From Burkholderia mayonis (GTDB lineage Bacteria; Pseudomonadota; Gammaproteobacteria; Burkholderiales; Burkholderiaceae): DNA of 64,000 nucleotides. Location: the NCBI RefSeq assembly GCF_001523745.2, contig NZ_CP013386.1:434001-498000 (forward strand), given 5' to 3'. The position numbers and the translations under genes are program-made. Shown in pieces: positions 33,719 to 43,439 of this stretch (position 1 is its first letter; every line of letters begins with the position of its first letter). Below the pieces are notes generated by a model, which ran no database searches, had not been told where the DNA came from, and saw nothing but the letters and a program-made list of their open reading frames with translations.

Positions 33719-34663
33719 TTACTGCCCCGCGCGGAACTCGATCCGGCGATTGCGCGCGCGTCCGTCGTTCGTGTCGTTCGACGCGATCGGCTGATCGGGG
33801 CCGACGCCCGTCGTCGTCAACTGCTGCGACGCGATGCCCTTCGCCACCAGATAGCCCTTCACCGCGTCGGCGCGCGCCTGGCTGAGCGCGATGTTCGACG
33901 CGCGATTGCCCGAGTTGTCGGTGTGGCCGATGATCTCGACCGTCCGGTTCGACATCTTCGCGAGCGCGGCCGCCATCTGGTCGAGGATCGCGCGGCCTTG
34001 CAGCGTGAGCGTCGCGCTGCCGGTCTCGAACTCGATCGTGCGGTTCGCGAGCGTCTGGTCGAGCAGGCCCTGCTCGGACGCGCTCACGCGCAGCCCGTTC
34101 TTGATCGTGTAGGTCGGGTTCAGCGCGTTCGCCATGTCGCTCGCGAGCTGCTGGCGCTGCGCTTCGTTGTGGACCTCGCCCTTCACGTCGATCTGCGTGC
34201 CGTCGATCCTGAGCTGTCCTTTGCTGATCTGCTTCAACTGCGGGCCGATCAGCTTCTGCACGTTCGTGGACCAGTTCGGCGGCGTCGCGACGTCGCCGAC
34301 TTCGATCTGATCGACGACGTTCGCGGCGCCGTACGTGTCGCGCAGGCGCTGCAGCACGGCGGCCTTCGTCGCCTCGTCGGCGACCTTGCCGCCGGCGACG
34401 ACCTGACCCGGCGTCGCGTTCGCGGGCGGCGGCGGCGACACGATCGCGCCGCCGCCCGCGCCGCTTGCCGCTGCGGGAGCGGGCGAGACTGCGCCGGGCG
34501 CGACGAGCGGCGTCGACTTCACGGGTACGCCGCCTGCATCGATCGGCGTGACGGTCGCGGGGCCGACGTTGTCGGCGAGCGCGACGCCGCCGTGCAGTGC
34601 GCCGCCCAGCGCGAGCGCGGCGAGCGTGAGCCTGAAGCGGGAAGTGAGGAACGGCTTCGTCAT
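33719..34663 (-). CDS. tagN: T6SS-associated OmpA-domain protein (TagN-like)
   Basis: A 314-residue exported protein with an N-terminal signal or anchor (LTLAALALGGALHGGVALAD), a Pro/Ala-rich linker, BON-like repeats and a C-terminal OmpA-like peptidoglycan-binding domain (IIGHTDNSGNRASNIALSQA, then DGRARNRRIEF). It supplies the wall anchor that this TssL lacks. I place the start at ATG 34663, just after the tagF stop at 34668. Burkholderia T6SS clusters name this gene tagN. Confidence 0.85.
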   Translation of the reverse strand: MTKPFLTSRFRLTLAALALGGALHGGVALADNVGPATVTPIDAGGVPVKSTPLVAPGAVSPAPAAASGAGGGAIVSPPPPANATPGQVVAGGKVADEATKAAVLQRLRDTYGAANVVDQIEVGDVATPPNWSTNVQKLIGPQLKQISKGQLRIDGTQIDVKGEVHNEAQRQQLASDMANALNPTYTIKNGLRVSASEQGLLDQTLANRTIEFETGSATLTLQGRAILDQMAAALAKMSNRTVEIIGHTDNSGNRASNIALSQARADAVKGYLVAKGIASQQLTTTGVGPDQPIASNDTNDGRARNRRIEFRAGQ

Positions 34664-34667
34664 CGCA

Positions 34668-35657
34668 TCACGCTCCGATGAACGCTTCATGGAACGTGTC
34701 GATGCAGACACGCAGCGACAGTTGCGGTTGGTCGAGATAACTGACGAGCTTGCTGATCCCATGGTCGTTTTGCGCATGTGCGTCGATCCATTCCGGATCG
34801 TCGATGTCGATGTTGTGTTCGGCGTAAGTCTGCGGATCGACCACGCTGTGCAGGGTTTTCGCGGACGCGCCGTTGAAGCCGATGATGAGCCGCTCGCGCT
34901 CGGCAATCGTGCCGATGAAGATCGCCAGTTCGAAGTCGGCGCGCGACACGAACGGTGCGACGAGCTCGAGCCAGAACGCGGCGACGAGGGTGCGATAGAA
35001 CGGATCGGTCGGCAGCGGCAGCGTGAGCCCGCGCTCGATGTGCGACGTGCCGCTTTGCATCACGGGACGCAGCAGCGAGCCGAGCGCGAGCATCGCGCCG
35101 CGCAGCTTCACCGGATGGCCGCTCGCGAGCAGCATCTGCTCAAGGCCGTACAGGGTCTGGTGCTCGACGAAATCGTTGAACGTGCCGTCGTGCGCGCTGC
35201 CCGGGCCGCCCGTGTCGATCGGCACTTGCGTGTCGCCGAGCGCCTGCAGCGCGCCGGCCGGCTCCTGCGGGCCGAGGAGGGTTTGCATCTGCGCGGCGGC
35301 GCGCGACCAGAGCCGCGCGAACGCGAGCGGGCTGCGCGCGAGGAACGGCAGCGGCCGCTCGACTTCGAGCGCCGTCGCGGCGAGGAACGGGAAGCGACGG
35401 TTCGACGCGTCGCGGCTCGCGATCATGTGGCCCGCGATCGCGAGCCGGCTCTTCGAGCCGAGGAACGCGAAGTGCATCGGCTTCGCGTTCTCGTAGACGA
35501 TCTTCCAGCGCGGGTCGTCGGCGAGGAGCTCCATCGCGCGTGCGATCCAGTGGTCGAGCGTCTGCAGCAGCTGCGGATTGTGCGCGCTCTTCACGAAGTC
35601 GCCGCGCGACGGGATCTTGCCGAAGTAAGCGATCTGAGCCTGGACCGTTTGCGTCAT
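34668..35657 (-). CDS. tagF: T6SS accessory protein TagF
   Basis: The 329-residue protein starts MTQTVQAQIAYFGKIPSRGD and continues FVKSAHNPQLLQTLDHWIAR, the TagF/SciT (DUF2094) signature. TagF proteins in other species repress T6SS assembly post-translationally. Its ATG overlaps the tssM stop (ATGA at 35654-35657), so it is translationally coupled to tssM. Confidence 0.9.
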   Translation of the reverse strand: MTQTVQAQIAYFGKIPSRGDFVKSAHNPQLLQTLDHWIARAMELLADDPRWKIVYENAKPMHFAFLGSKSRLAIAGHMIASRDASNRRFPFLAATALEVERPLPFLARSPLAFARLWSRAAAQMQTLLGPQEPAGALQALGDTQVPIDTGGPGSAHDGTFNDFVEHQTLYGLEQMLLASGHPVKLRGAMLALGSLLRPVMQSGTSHIERGLTLPLPTDPFYRTLVAAFWLELVAPFVSRADFELAIFIGTIAERERLIIGFNGASAKTLHSVVDPQTYAEHNIDIDDPEWIDAHAQNDHGISKLVSYLDQPQLSLRVCIDTFHEAFIGA

Positions 35658-38600
35658 TGCGCCCCCTGTGCGTTCGATGCTGAAGCCGCTGCGATGGCGG
35701 CCTGCGGGGCCGTGGCCACGACGCCCGATCCCGCCGGCTGCGCGGTTGCGCTGGCCGCGCCGCCCGCGCTCGCGTCGGCGACCGATGACGGCAGGCGCAG
35801 GCCGCGCAGGCTCTGCTGCTGCGGCTGGTCGCCGCCGCCGCCCGTCGGCTGCGAGGTGCTGATGATGCGCATCGTCACCGACACGCTGACGTTGCCTTGC
35901 GTCCACGTCAGGTCGAACGTGCCGTCCGGACGGCGCTTGCGCTGCGCCGAGTTGATCAGCTTCTCGAGACCGTAACGGCCCGGCTCGTTGACGAGCTGGA
36001 TCGTGCGGCCGTCGAACGTCGTCGCGGACAGCGTCGCGCCGGGCGAGCCCTGCGGGTTCGGCCACACGAAGTTCGTCCATTGCGGCGGCGTGTTGCGGTA
36101 GCGCAGCTGCTGGCCGTCGATCGCGATCGTGTATTCGGTCGTGCCGCTGCTCGGCTGCGGCAGGACCTGGAACACGGTTTGCGGTTCGGACGACGCGGCG
36201 GCGCTCGCCGCCGCGCCGCCCGCGAGCGGCGCGACCCAGCGCGCGAAGCCGTTCGTGAAGTCCGGCGTGAGCGCGAGGCCCATGTCGCCCCAGGTGCGTG
36301 CGGACAGCGTGTCGCCGCGGCGCACCGCGAGCGGCCCGAGCGTCGTGCCGACGAACTTCGCGATCGAGCCGTCGGGGCCGAACACCTGCGCGATTTCGCT
36401 CGCGCCCGCCTCGACCTTCGCGCTGGCGGCGAACGGATACTTGCTCGCAAGCGAGCCCTGGAACGGCTGGTAGACCTGCGCGTTCCACACCTTGTTCACT
36501 TCGACGCTCGCCGGCTGGATCACGACCGCGAACGCCTGCATCAGCGGGCGCACGAGCAGCGGACGCAGCGACTTGCGTTGCGAATCGGTCAGGCCCGTCA
36601 GCATCTGCTCGTCGACGAACTTCAGCGAATCGGCGAGCTCCGAGCCGTTGCCGTCGAGCGTTTGCTGCATCAGCTGGCGCGCGCCGGGGCCGGGGTCGCC
36701 CTGGTTCTTGATCACGTTGAAGCGCGTGCGGACCTTCGACAGCGTGTCCATGTAGCCCTTCAGCATCGACGTGCCGTCATGCGTCGCGACGATCCGGCCG
36801 AGCCCGACGAACTCCTGGCCGATCGGGCCCATCGGCGCGTCGGCGGGATTGCCGTTGATGTCGACGTTCGCCGCGATCTGCCCGCCCGGCTGACGCGTGA
36901 ACCACTGCTTGACCCAGTTCACGACGCCCGTCTGCGCCTTCTTGATCGTCGCGTTCGCGAGCGACGGGTTGTCCCACGACGTCTGGTCATACGCGGTCTC
37001 GAGCACCTTGCGGATCGGCGAATCCTGCGGGTCGCCGAGCTTGTTCATCGCGTCGACCGCCTGGCCGAAGTTGCCGAAGCCCTGCACCGCGATGCCCTGC
37101 ATGAACTTCTGCCAGTGCTGCGCGTACTCGGTCTTGTACATCGCGACGAGCGTCTTCTGGATCTGCTCGGGGCTGCCCTCGAGCGTCAGGTCGTCCGCCG
37201 TCGCGGTGTTCAGCACCCAGTCTTTCGCCTGCAGTTCCTTCGTCGCGGCGTCGCGGATCGCGGGCTGCACGTACTGGAACCACGCTTCGCGCGTGAACGT
37301 GCCGGGGATCGCGTAGCTGCCCGCGACGAGGCCCGCGTTGCCTTCGCCGACGATCCGCGCGATCGTCATCGGCGCGAAGCGGGTCGACGCGCGCGCCTTG
37401 ATCTCTTCGTACACGCGCTGGCGCGCCGGCATCCCGCGCACGACGCGGCGCAGGTTCTCGCGGGTCTGGTCGACGAGCGCGAGGTTCGCTTCGATCATCG
37501 GCCAGTCATTGTCGGAGACGCGCGACAGATAGAACGTGATCATTCGCTCCGCACTCTTGATCATTTCGTCGCGCGGCATGTTGCCGCGATTCGTCTCGAG
37601 CCAGCCGCGCCAGAAGCGCGCGATCTGGTCGGTCAGGTGCGCCTGCTCGACGTGCCGCTTGTCGGACAGCATCAGGTAGGTCTTGAGCGCGTTGTACGCG
37701 TCCTCGACGTTGGTCGGCGATGCGTCGTTGTAGAGGCCGCCCTGCTGCGGATTCTGCGCGACGGCAGGGGAGCGGGCCGCGCCCGGCGCGGCCGGATTCG
37801 TCGACACTGGCATGGCGCCCGCCTGCACGGCGCCCGATTCCGGCGCGCGCGTCATCGGTGCGAGCTGGTCCGGATGCGTGTTCACGTCCTTCAGGAACGA
37901 CGCGAGGTTGCCCGAGACCGGGTTCAGCAGGATCTGCCGCACGCCGTTGTAGTACTCGGTCAGCAGATGCTGCTCGAGACGGTCGCCCTGGTACAGGCCG
38001 AGCGACACGGACAGCGGCTTGTCGCGGCGGAACTGCTCGAGCTGCTCGATCCGGTCCTCGAGAATGTCCATCGCCTGCAGGCGGGACTGCAGGTCGTTGC
38101 GGTTCTGCTGCAAGCGGGTCACGTTGTCGAGGTCGGCCTGCACGTTCGATACGAGCTGCTGGTTGCCGATCGTCGACCAGGTCCAGCCGCCGAGCGCGAG
38201 CGCGAGCGCCGCGACGAAGCCGAAGAACGTCGCGTAGCGCATGCGCGTCTTCGTCGGGCTCGCGAACTGGCGGACCGTCTGGCGGTCCGCGAAGATCACC
38301 TTCGAGAACAGGTCGCGCAGGAAGAAGCCGTTCTTCGAGAACGCGCTGTGCGGCTTCGGCAGGCTTTGCGCGTCGAGGCCGAAACGAGTCGCGATCCGCT
38401 GCGCGGCAGCGCTGTTCGTCTCGCCTTCCTGCAGCGCGCTCGTGAAGTAGAAGCCGCGGAAGATCGGCTTGTACTGGAACGGATTGTTTTCGAACAACGT
38501 CGCAAGGAATGAGCGCAGCGCGGGCTTGATCGTCGAGAACTCGAGCGGAAAGCTCAGTTGGCCGGGCGAAAGCTTGTTGCCGCGGCTGATCGACAGTTGC

Positions 38601-39559
38601 GCGACGCTGATCTCCTTCAGCCCTTCGTACAGCTCTTCGAAACGCTCGTCGAACAGCGCGACGACATCGCGCTTCTCGTCCGGCTCGTACGGCAGCGTCG
38701 CGCCCCATACGCGGTCGTATTCCTGGCGGTCGCTGCTGCTGAAGAATTCGGTGAAGCCCGTGATCAAGTCGGCCTTCGTGAACATCACGTAGACGGGCGC
38801 GAATACTTCGAGCTTCTCGGTGAGTTCCTGTACGCGCTGGCGCAGGTTCTTCGCGAGGTTGATCGCGAATTCGGGACGGTTGCCGGTCAGCTCGGCGATG
38901 CTCGCCGTGACGATGATCCCGTTGATCGGCGCCTTCGGACGATGGCGCTTCAGCAGATCGAGGAAGCCGAGCCATTCGCTGCGGTCTTCCTCGTGCACCG
39001 AATAGCGGCCCGCGGTGTCGAGCAGGATGCCTTCCGTCGTGAAGAACCAGTCGCAGTTCCGGGTGCCGCCGATCCCGTGGATCACCGCGCTGTTCTTGTC
39101 CGCGAACGGAAACTGCAATCCCGAGTTGATGACGGCGCTGCTCTTGCCCGCGGCCGGGTTGCCGATCACGATGTACCACGGCAGCTCGTAGAGCGCGGAG
39201 CCGCCCGACACCTGACCGATCTTCGATGTCTTGATCGTCTTCACCGTGTCGGCGAGACGGGTGCGCAGCACGTCGAGGTCCGCCTGCTTCGCGGGCTCGG
39301 CCGCGGCGGCGGACATCTTGCCTGTTTCGGCCTGCTGCTCGAGGATATCGCCGAGCCGGCGGTTCGCGCGGCGCACGCGCCAGCGGCGCCAGAGCTTCGT
39401 CGCGAGCCAGAGCGCGACGGCGACGGCGAACGCGACGGCCGCCCATGCGAAGCCGATCTGTAGCGCATCGGCCGCGAGGAACAGAACCGCGGCGAGCGCG
39501 GCGAAGCCGACGATCGTGAGCGTGCGAGGGTGAGTCAACACGTTGAGGAAGCGTTGCAT
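35654..39559 (-). CDS. tssM: T6SS inner-membrane protein TssM (IcmF family)
   Basis: The 1301-residue TssM spans the inner membrane and periplasm. It has N-terminal transmembrane helices (residues about 15-55), a cytoplasmic GTPase-like domain with Walker A GNPAAGKS (133-140), a third membrane segment near 440-460 (YATFFGFVAALALALGGWTW), and a long periplasmic domain ending in an Ala-rich tail. All standard parts are present, so the protein looks intact. The leftward operon continues into tagF and tagN. Confidence 0.96.
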   Translation of the reverse strand: MQRFLNVLTHPRTLTIVGFAALAAVLFLAADALQIGFAWAAVAFAVAVALWLATKLWRRWRVRRANRRLGDILEQQAETGKMSAAAAEPAKQADLDVLRTRLADTVKTIKTSKIGQVSGGSALYELPWYIVIGNPAAGKSSAVINSGLQFPFADKNSAVIHGIGGTRNCDWFFTTEGILLDTAGRYSVHEEDRSEWLGFLDLLKRHRPKAPINGIIVTASIAELTGNRPEFAINLAKNLRQRVQELTEKLEVFAPVYVMFTKADLITGFTEFFSSSDRQEYDRVWGATLPYEPDEKRDVVALFDERFEELYEGLKEISVAQLSISRGNKLSPGQLSFPLEFSTIKPALRSFLATLFENNPFQYKPIFRGFYFTSALQEGETNSAAAQRIATRFGLDAQSLPKPHSAFSKNGFFLRDLFSKVIFADRQTVRQFASPTKTRMRYATFFGFVAALALALGGWTWSTIGNQQLVSNVQADLDNVTRLQQNRNDLQSRLQAMDILEDRIEQLEQFRRDKPLSVSLGLYQGDRLEQHLLTEYYNGVRQILLNPVSGNLASFLKDVNTHPDQLAPMTRAPESGAVQAGAMPVSTNPAAPGAARSPAVAQNPQQGGLYNDASPTNVEDAYNALKTYLMLSDKRHVEQAHLTDQIARFWRGWLETNRGNMPRDEMIKSAERMITFYLSRVSDNDWPMIEANLALVDQTRENLRRVVRGMPARQRVYEEIKARASTRFAPMTIARIVGEGNAGLVAGSYAIPGTFTREAWFQYVQPAIRDAATKELQAKDWVLNTATADDLTLEGSPEQIQKTLVAMYKTEYAQHWQKFMQGIAVQGFGNFGQAVDAMNKLGDPQDSPIRKVLETAYDQTSWDNPSLANATIKKAQTGVVNWVKQWFTRQPGGQIAANVDINGNPADAPMGPIGQEFVGLGRIVATHDGTSMLKGYMDTLSKVRTRFNVIKNQGDPGPGARQLMQQTLDGNGSELADSLKFVDEQMLTGLTDSQRKSLRPLLVRPLMQAFAVVIQPASVEVNKVWNAQVYQPFQGSLASKYPFAASAKVEAGASEIAQVFGPDGSIAKFVGTTLGPLAVRRGDTLSARTWGDMGLALTPDFTNGFARWVAPLAGGAAASAAASSEPQTVFQVLPQPSSGTTEYTIAIDGQQLRYRNTPPQWTNFVWPNPQGSPGATLSATTFDGRTIQLVNEPGRYGLEKLINSAQRKRRPDGTFDLTWTQGNVSVSVTMRIISTSQPTGGGGDQPQQQSLRGLRLPSSVADASAGGAASATAQPAGSGVVATAPQAAIAAASASNAQGAQ

Positions 39560-39857
39560 AGGACGTTCAGGTTCCGGTGCGATTCAATAAGGCGAATTGA
39601 GCGGCGGCGCGATGCGCGCGTGCCGTGCCGACAAGCGTGACGGCATCGGGTGACGTCACGTTGTCGTGAATGCATCTAGGGAGAAGAAGGGCCGCCTCGG
39701 CGGAGCGGGCGGCGGCGCGCTCGCGCGCAATGCGTTCATCGACGGGCGGGCGGCGCATCGCGCCAGCCGGCGCGCGCCGATCGAATGATTGCCGGATTGT
39801 GTTCCCGTCGCGATGTTTGGTTGGCCCATGCCGCCCTCATTATTTCCTACTCGTCCT
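39560..39857. other. Gap between tssM and tagX
   Basis: About 300 bases without a supported gene. It should hold the promoter for the leftward tssM-tagF-tagN operon. I could not assign a -35/-10 pair. Confidence 0.5.
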
Positions 39858-40823
39858 TTATCGAGCGGACGAGCGCCCCAGCTTGAAGCCGGGCTTATGG
39901 TATTCGACGTGTCCGAGGTCCATCAATTTCCATCGGCCACCCCAGGTCAAGCCGACCTCTTCGGCGACTTGTCCGTACAACTGATAGCCTCGCATGGCCC
40001 ACGGATCTTTTTCCGAGATGACGAGCTTGCCGTCGCGCAGGAATGCGTTGTCAGCCGCCAGTCCGTATTGGTGATAGCTCTGGAACGCCGCCGCATTGGT
40101 GACGTTGCCGCCCATTTGCGCCAATCGGTTTTGTCGCTCGGGGCTGCGATAGCCTTCGAGCAACGCCATTTCATAGCCGTATCGCTCGTGCATGATCTTG
40201 TAGACGAGCAACAGGCGCGTTCTGAAATCGGTATCGAGCAAATTCCAATCGCGGCTTGCGTCCTTCAGCGCGGGCCGAACCTGCTCGACCTCGCGGGTGG
40301 CGAAGACTTCGGGCGGCAGCGGCAACGGCGGAACGAGCTGCTCGCCTTTTAAAAGTGCGGCAATTTTCTCGTCCGGCGCGCGTAGTGTGTCGTCGTATTG
40401 GAATAGTTGCCGACCGCGTAACGCGATAGCGATCAATGGAGGCGTCGCAAGAATACCTGTCGTGGTCGCAATCAGCAAGCGCCGCCGCACTAGTAAATTT
40501 TGCATGTCGCTTAAAGTCGAGCGCGACATTTTTGCCGATTGCGCGAGACGCTCGCGCGCAAGGGCGGCGCGATCGGTGGCGCGCCGGCTGATTCGGCCAT
40601 GGAATTGGGCGACAGAATCGAATACCGTCGCACGCACTGCCGGTAATAACAGCAGCGCAGCAGCGAGGACGGCGATGGCGAAATATGCGACTAGAACGAC
40701 GGCAATCAAAGAAAACCCCGGAATATGGAATCGATTGTAATTTGCAATGCTTGATCTTAGAATCAGGCCTGCTTCCGCGTAGGCCGGGACAATATTATTG
40801 CGGCGAATTAAACCAGGATTCAA
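39858..40823 (-). CDS. tagX: Membrane-anchored M15 peptidoglycan peptidase (TagX-like)
   Basis: The product has two hydrophobic N-terminal segments (FSLIAVVLVAYFAIAVLAAA; RLLIATTTGILATPPLIAI) and a C-terminal M15-type peptidase domain (EGYRSPERQNRLAQMGGNVT, YHQYGLAADNAF with the His and Asp zinc ligands, and LGHVEYH). Burkholderia TagX is an L,D-endopeptidase thought to open the wall for T6SS assembly. The start is unsure: the frame opens with TTG 40823, but TTG 40709, preceded by CGGGG at good spacing, fits equally well and would begin just before the first membrane helix. Confidence 0.85.
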   Translation of the reverse strand: MNPGLIRRNNIVPAYAEAGLILRSSIANYNRFHIPGFSLIAVVLVAYFAIAVLAAALLLLPAVRATVFDSVAQFHGRISRRATDRAALARERLAQSAKMSRSTLSDMQNLLVRRRLLIATTTGILATPPLIAIALRGRQLFQYDDTLRAPDEKIAALLKGEQLVPPLPLPPEVFATREVEQVRPALKDASRDWNLLDTDFRTRLLLVYKIMHERYGYEMALLEGYRSPERQNRLAQMGGNVTNAAAFQSYHQYGLAADNAFLRDGKLVISEKDPWAMRGYQLYGQVAEEVGLTWGGRWKLMDLGHVEYHKPGFKLGRSSAR

Positions 40824-40834
40824 CGAGACACTGA

Positions 40835-41797
40835 ATGAGCGCGCCGGACGATTCGAATTCGAAAGCCCCGCCTAGCCTGCTTTCTTCCCATGCCGGCAAA
40901 GAAAGCGGCGCGAACAACTCGCGTATTCTCGCGAATCTTGAAGGCCGCGTCTCCCCCCAACCCGAAAATGCACCGCGTTCGCGCAAGGGGCCGCTCGCGC
41001 TCGTCGCGCTCGCCGTCGTCGCGGTAGCCGGGTGGGGCGCATGGCGATTGCAGCAGCCTTCCGCCGAACATGCCGAAGTCGCGGCCGCCGCATCGGCGCC
41101 GGCCGTCGCCGCGGCGCCCGCGAGCAACGCCGTGCCGGCGAGCGCGGCGCAGATCGCGCAGGCATCGGCGCCACAGCCCGCGACGATCGTGAACGACGAC
41201 AGCGTCGCGAGCGATGCGAAGCCGGCTGCGGCGTCGGCCGGCGGCGAGAGCCGCTTGTCGCGCGCGCTCGCGAACGGCGCATCCGACGTTTCGCCGACCG
41301 AGGCCGCGGCCGGAGCGACCGTTGCCGCGGCCGCGGTCGCCGCAGCGAAGCCGGCGAAGCGCGCGGAGAAGGGCGCGACGAAGAGCGTCGCCGCGAAGCA
41401 GGATGCGGCGCATGCGAAAACGGAAGCCGCGGCGCGCAAGCGTCACGACAAGACGCAGGCCACCGAAACCGCGCAGGCGAAGAAGCGCCGCGAAACCGGC
41501 GCGAAGAAGAACGGCAAGGACGATCCGGACGCCGATCTGCTCGTCGCGCTCGTCGCGCGGACGAAGCCGGCGAATCCTGCCGATGCGGCGAAGACGAACG
41601 CGAATACGGCGAATACTTCGAATACGGCGTCGAAGAAGGCTGCGGCGGCGGCCGATACGTCGCTTGCCGCGCGCGTGAAGGAATGCGGCGAGCGCGGCTT
41701 CTTCGAGGATCAACTGTGCCGCTGGCGCGTGTGCGAAAACCACTGGGGCAAGGATCCGGCGTGCCCGACGTCCGCGACGCAGAACCGTCAGCCGTGA
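40835..41797 (+). CDS. T6SS-adjacent single-pass membrane protein with Cys-rich end
   Basis: I do not recognise a family. The 320-residue product has a ~50-residue cytoplasmic N-terminus, one transmembrane helix (GPLALVALAVVAVAGWGAW), a long Ala/Lys-rich low-complexity linker and a compact C-terminal motif with four Cys (ECGERGFFEDQLCRWRVCEN, then DPACP). The topology suggests a periplasmic Cys-rich module on a stalk. It starts 12 bases from the divergent tagX frame, so it may share regulation with the T6SS; a structural or regulatory T6SS role is inference. Confidence 0.75.
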   Translation: MSAPDDSNSKAPPSLLSSHAGKESGANNSRILANLEGRVSPQPENAPRSRKGPLALVALAVVAVAGWGAWRLQQPSAEHAEVAAAASAPAVAAAPASNAVPASAAQIAQASAPQPATIVNDDSVASDAKPAAASAGGESRLSRALANGASDVSPTEAAAGATVAAAAVAAAKPAKRAEKGATKSVAAKQDAAHAKTEAAARKRHDKTQATETAQAKKRRETGAKKNGKDDPDADLLVALVARTKPANPADAAKTNANTANTSNTASKKAAAAADTSLAARVKECGERGFFEDQLCRWRVCENHWGKDPACPTSATQNRQP

Positions 41798-41994
41798 CGC
41801 ACGCGTGGCGTCCGGCATGCGCGCGGTGACGCGAATGTCAACGCACCACGCTTTAGCTCGGAGCCTCTCCTCGATTTTTGTTCGCTTTCCGTTGCCGACG
41901 TCGAATCGCGGTGCATGTCGCCGCGTTTGGCGATTGCTTCATTGCTTCGTCATCCCGAGCATGAATGCGACGCTGTCGCCGCGTCGACGTGCCT

Positions 41995-43434
41995 TCAACG
42001 CACCGACCACAACCCGATGCTGCCGAGGCTCGCCGCGAGCTTGAGCCGCGCGGTGCGCCATTTCGATACCGCCTGCACACGCTGCTTCTGCGCGTCGGCG
42101 AGCGCCGTCTGCGCGTTCAGCAGCTCAGTGAACGTGCCGACGCCCGCCTTGTATCGACCGCGCGCGATGTCGAGCGAGCGCTGCGCGTCGCCGAGCAGAT
42201 CTTTCGAGTTGTCGAGATTCGCGGTGTCCGTCTGCAGGCTCTGATAGCTCTTCCATACGTCGAGCGACACGTTCAGCTCGGTGTTCTGCACGTCCGCTTC
42301 CTGCGCGTCGGCTTGCGCCTGCGCGGCCGCGACACGGTAGCCGGACGCGAAGCCTTCGAAGAGCGGGATCGTCACCTGGACGCCGATCATGCTGCCGTGG
42401 CTCGCGGTGGTCTGGATGCCGAACTGTTGCTGATACGACGGGCTGTTGCGGTTGAGGCTACCCGTCAGCGAAATGGTCGGACGCCCTTGCGCGCGTACCG
42501 CGTCGACGTTCGCACGCGCGGCGTCGAGCTTCGCGCGCGCGGCGACGAGCTTCGGATGCTGCCGCTTCGCTTCGTCGATCAATTGCGCGATGCCTTCCGC
42601 GAATGCGTTGCGATCGACAGTGGGCTCGGCGGGAGCGATTTGCAGCGGCGTGTTCGCGTCGAGCCCCATCGCGACTGCGAGCGTACCGGTTGCATTCTGC
42701 ACGTCGCCTTCGGCGCTCACGCGATCGAGCACCGCGCGGCGGTAGCTCGTCTGCGCCTGCAATTGGTCGCTCAGCGTGCCCGCGCCCGCATCGTGCTTCG
42801 CCTTGGCTTCGGTGAGGCTGTCCTGCGCGGCGCGTTCGATGGTGCGCGTCGCGTCGACCGCCGCCTGCGCGTCGCGCAGGTTGTAATACGCTTGCGCGGC
42901 GTTGAAGAGGATTGTCTGAAGCGTGTCGTCCTGCGTCGCGTTGGCGGCGGCAAGGAGTTCGCGCGCCTGCCTGAGCGCCGCGCTGCGCTTGCCGAAATCG
43001 AACAGCACCCAGCTCAGGTTGAGCGCGCCGTAGCGACTCGTTTGGGTTTGCGATTGATTCAGCGTCACCGAGTTGATGCCGTCACTGACATCATAGGTCG
43101 TCGTTTGCCAGTTGCGCTGAATGCCGCCCGTCGCGTTGAGCGTCGGCATGTACGCGGCTTCGTTCACGCCGACCTGCGCCGCCTGCGCGCGCGCGTTCGC
43201 CCACGCCTGCCGCGCCTGCGGGTTTGCGCAGATCGCTTGAAGGATCGCGTCTTCGAGTGCGATCGGATGGCTCGCGAGCTCCGGCTGGCATGTCGCGTTC
43301 TTCAATAGCGGTGCGGCAGGCGTCGCGGACACATTCTTTCGGGTTCCGTAGATATCGAGCCATTGCGCATGGGCGGCGTGCGACGCGAAAAGCGCGAGCG
43401 CGCCGGCGGCGGCGAGCGTACGTGCGGACTTCAT
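41995..43434 (-). CDS. TolC-family outer-membrane efflux protein
   Basis: The 479-residue precursor has a signal peptide (MKSARTLAAAGALALFASHA) and the two repeats of the TolC/OEP fold with long coiled-coil helices (AQAYYNLRDAQAAVDATRTI, LNVSLDVWKSYQSLQTD). It would form the outer-membrane channel of the type I secretion system encoded just upstream; its ATG lies 5 bases after the ABC transporter stop. The frame stays open further upstream, but only over the antisense of the transporter. Confidence 0.9.
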   Translation of the reverse strand: MKSARTLAAAGALALFASHAAHAQWLDIYGTRKNVSATPAAPLLKNATCQPELASHPIALEDAILQAICANPQARQAWANARAQAAQVGVNEAAYMPTLNATGGIQRNWQTTTYDVSDGINSVTLNQSQTQTSRYGALNLSWVLFDFGKRSAALRQARELLAAANATQDDTLQTILFNAAQAYYNLRDAQAAVDATRTIERAAQDSLTEAKAKHDAGAGTLSDQLQAQTSYRRAVLDRVSAEGDVQNATGTLAVAMGLDANTPLQIAPAEPTVDRNAFAEGIAQLIDEAKRQHPKLVAARAKLDAARANVDAVRAQGRPTISLTGSLNRNSPSYQQQFGIQTTASHGSMIGVQVTIPLFEGFASGYRVAAAQAQADAQEADVQNTELNVSLDVWKSYQSLQTDTANLDNSKDLLGDAQRSLDIARGRYKAGVGTFTELLNAQTALADAQKQRVQAVSKWRTARLKLAASLGSIGLWSVR

Positions 43435-43439
43435 CGCGC

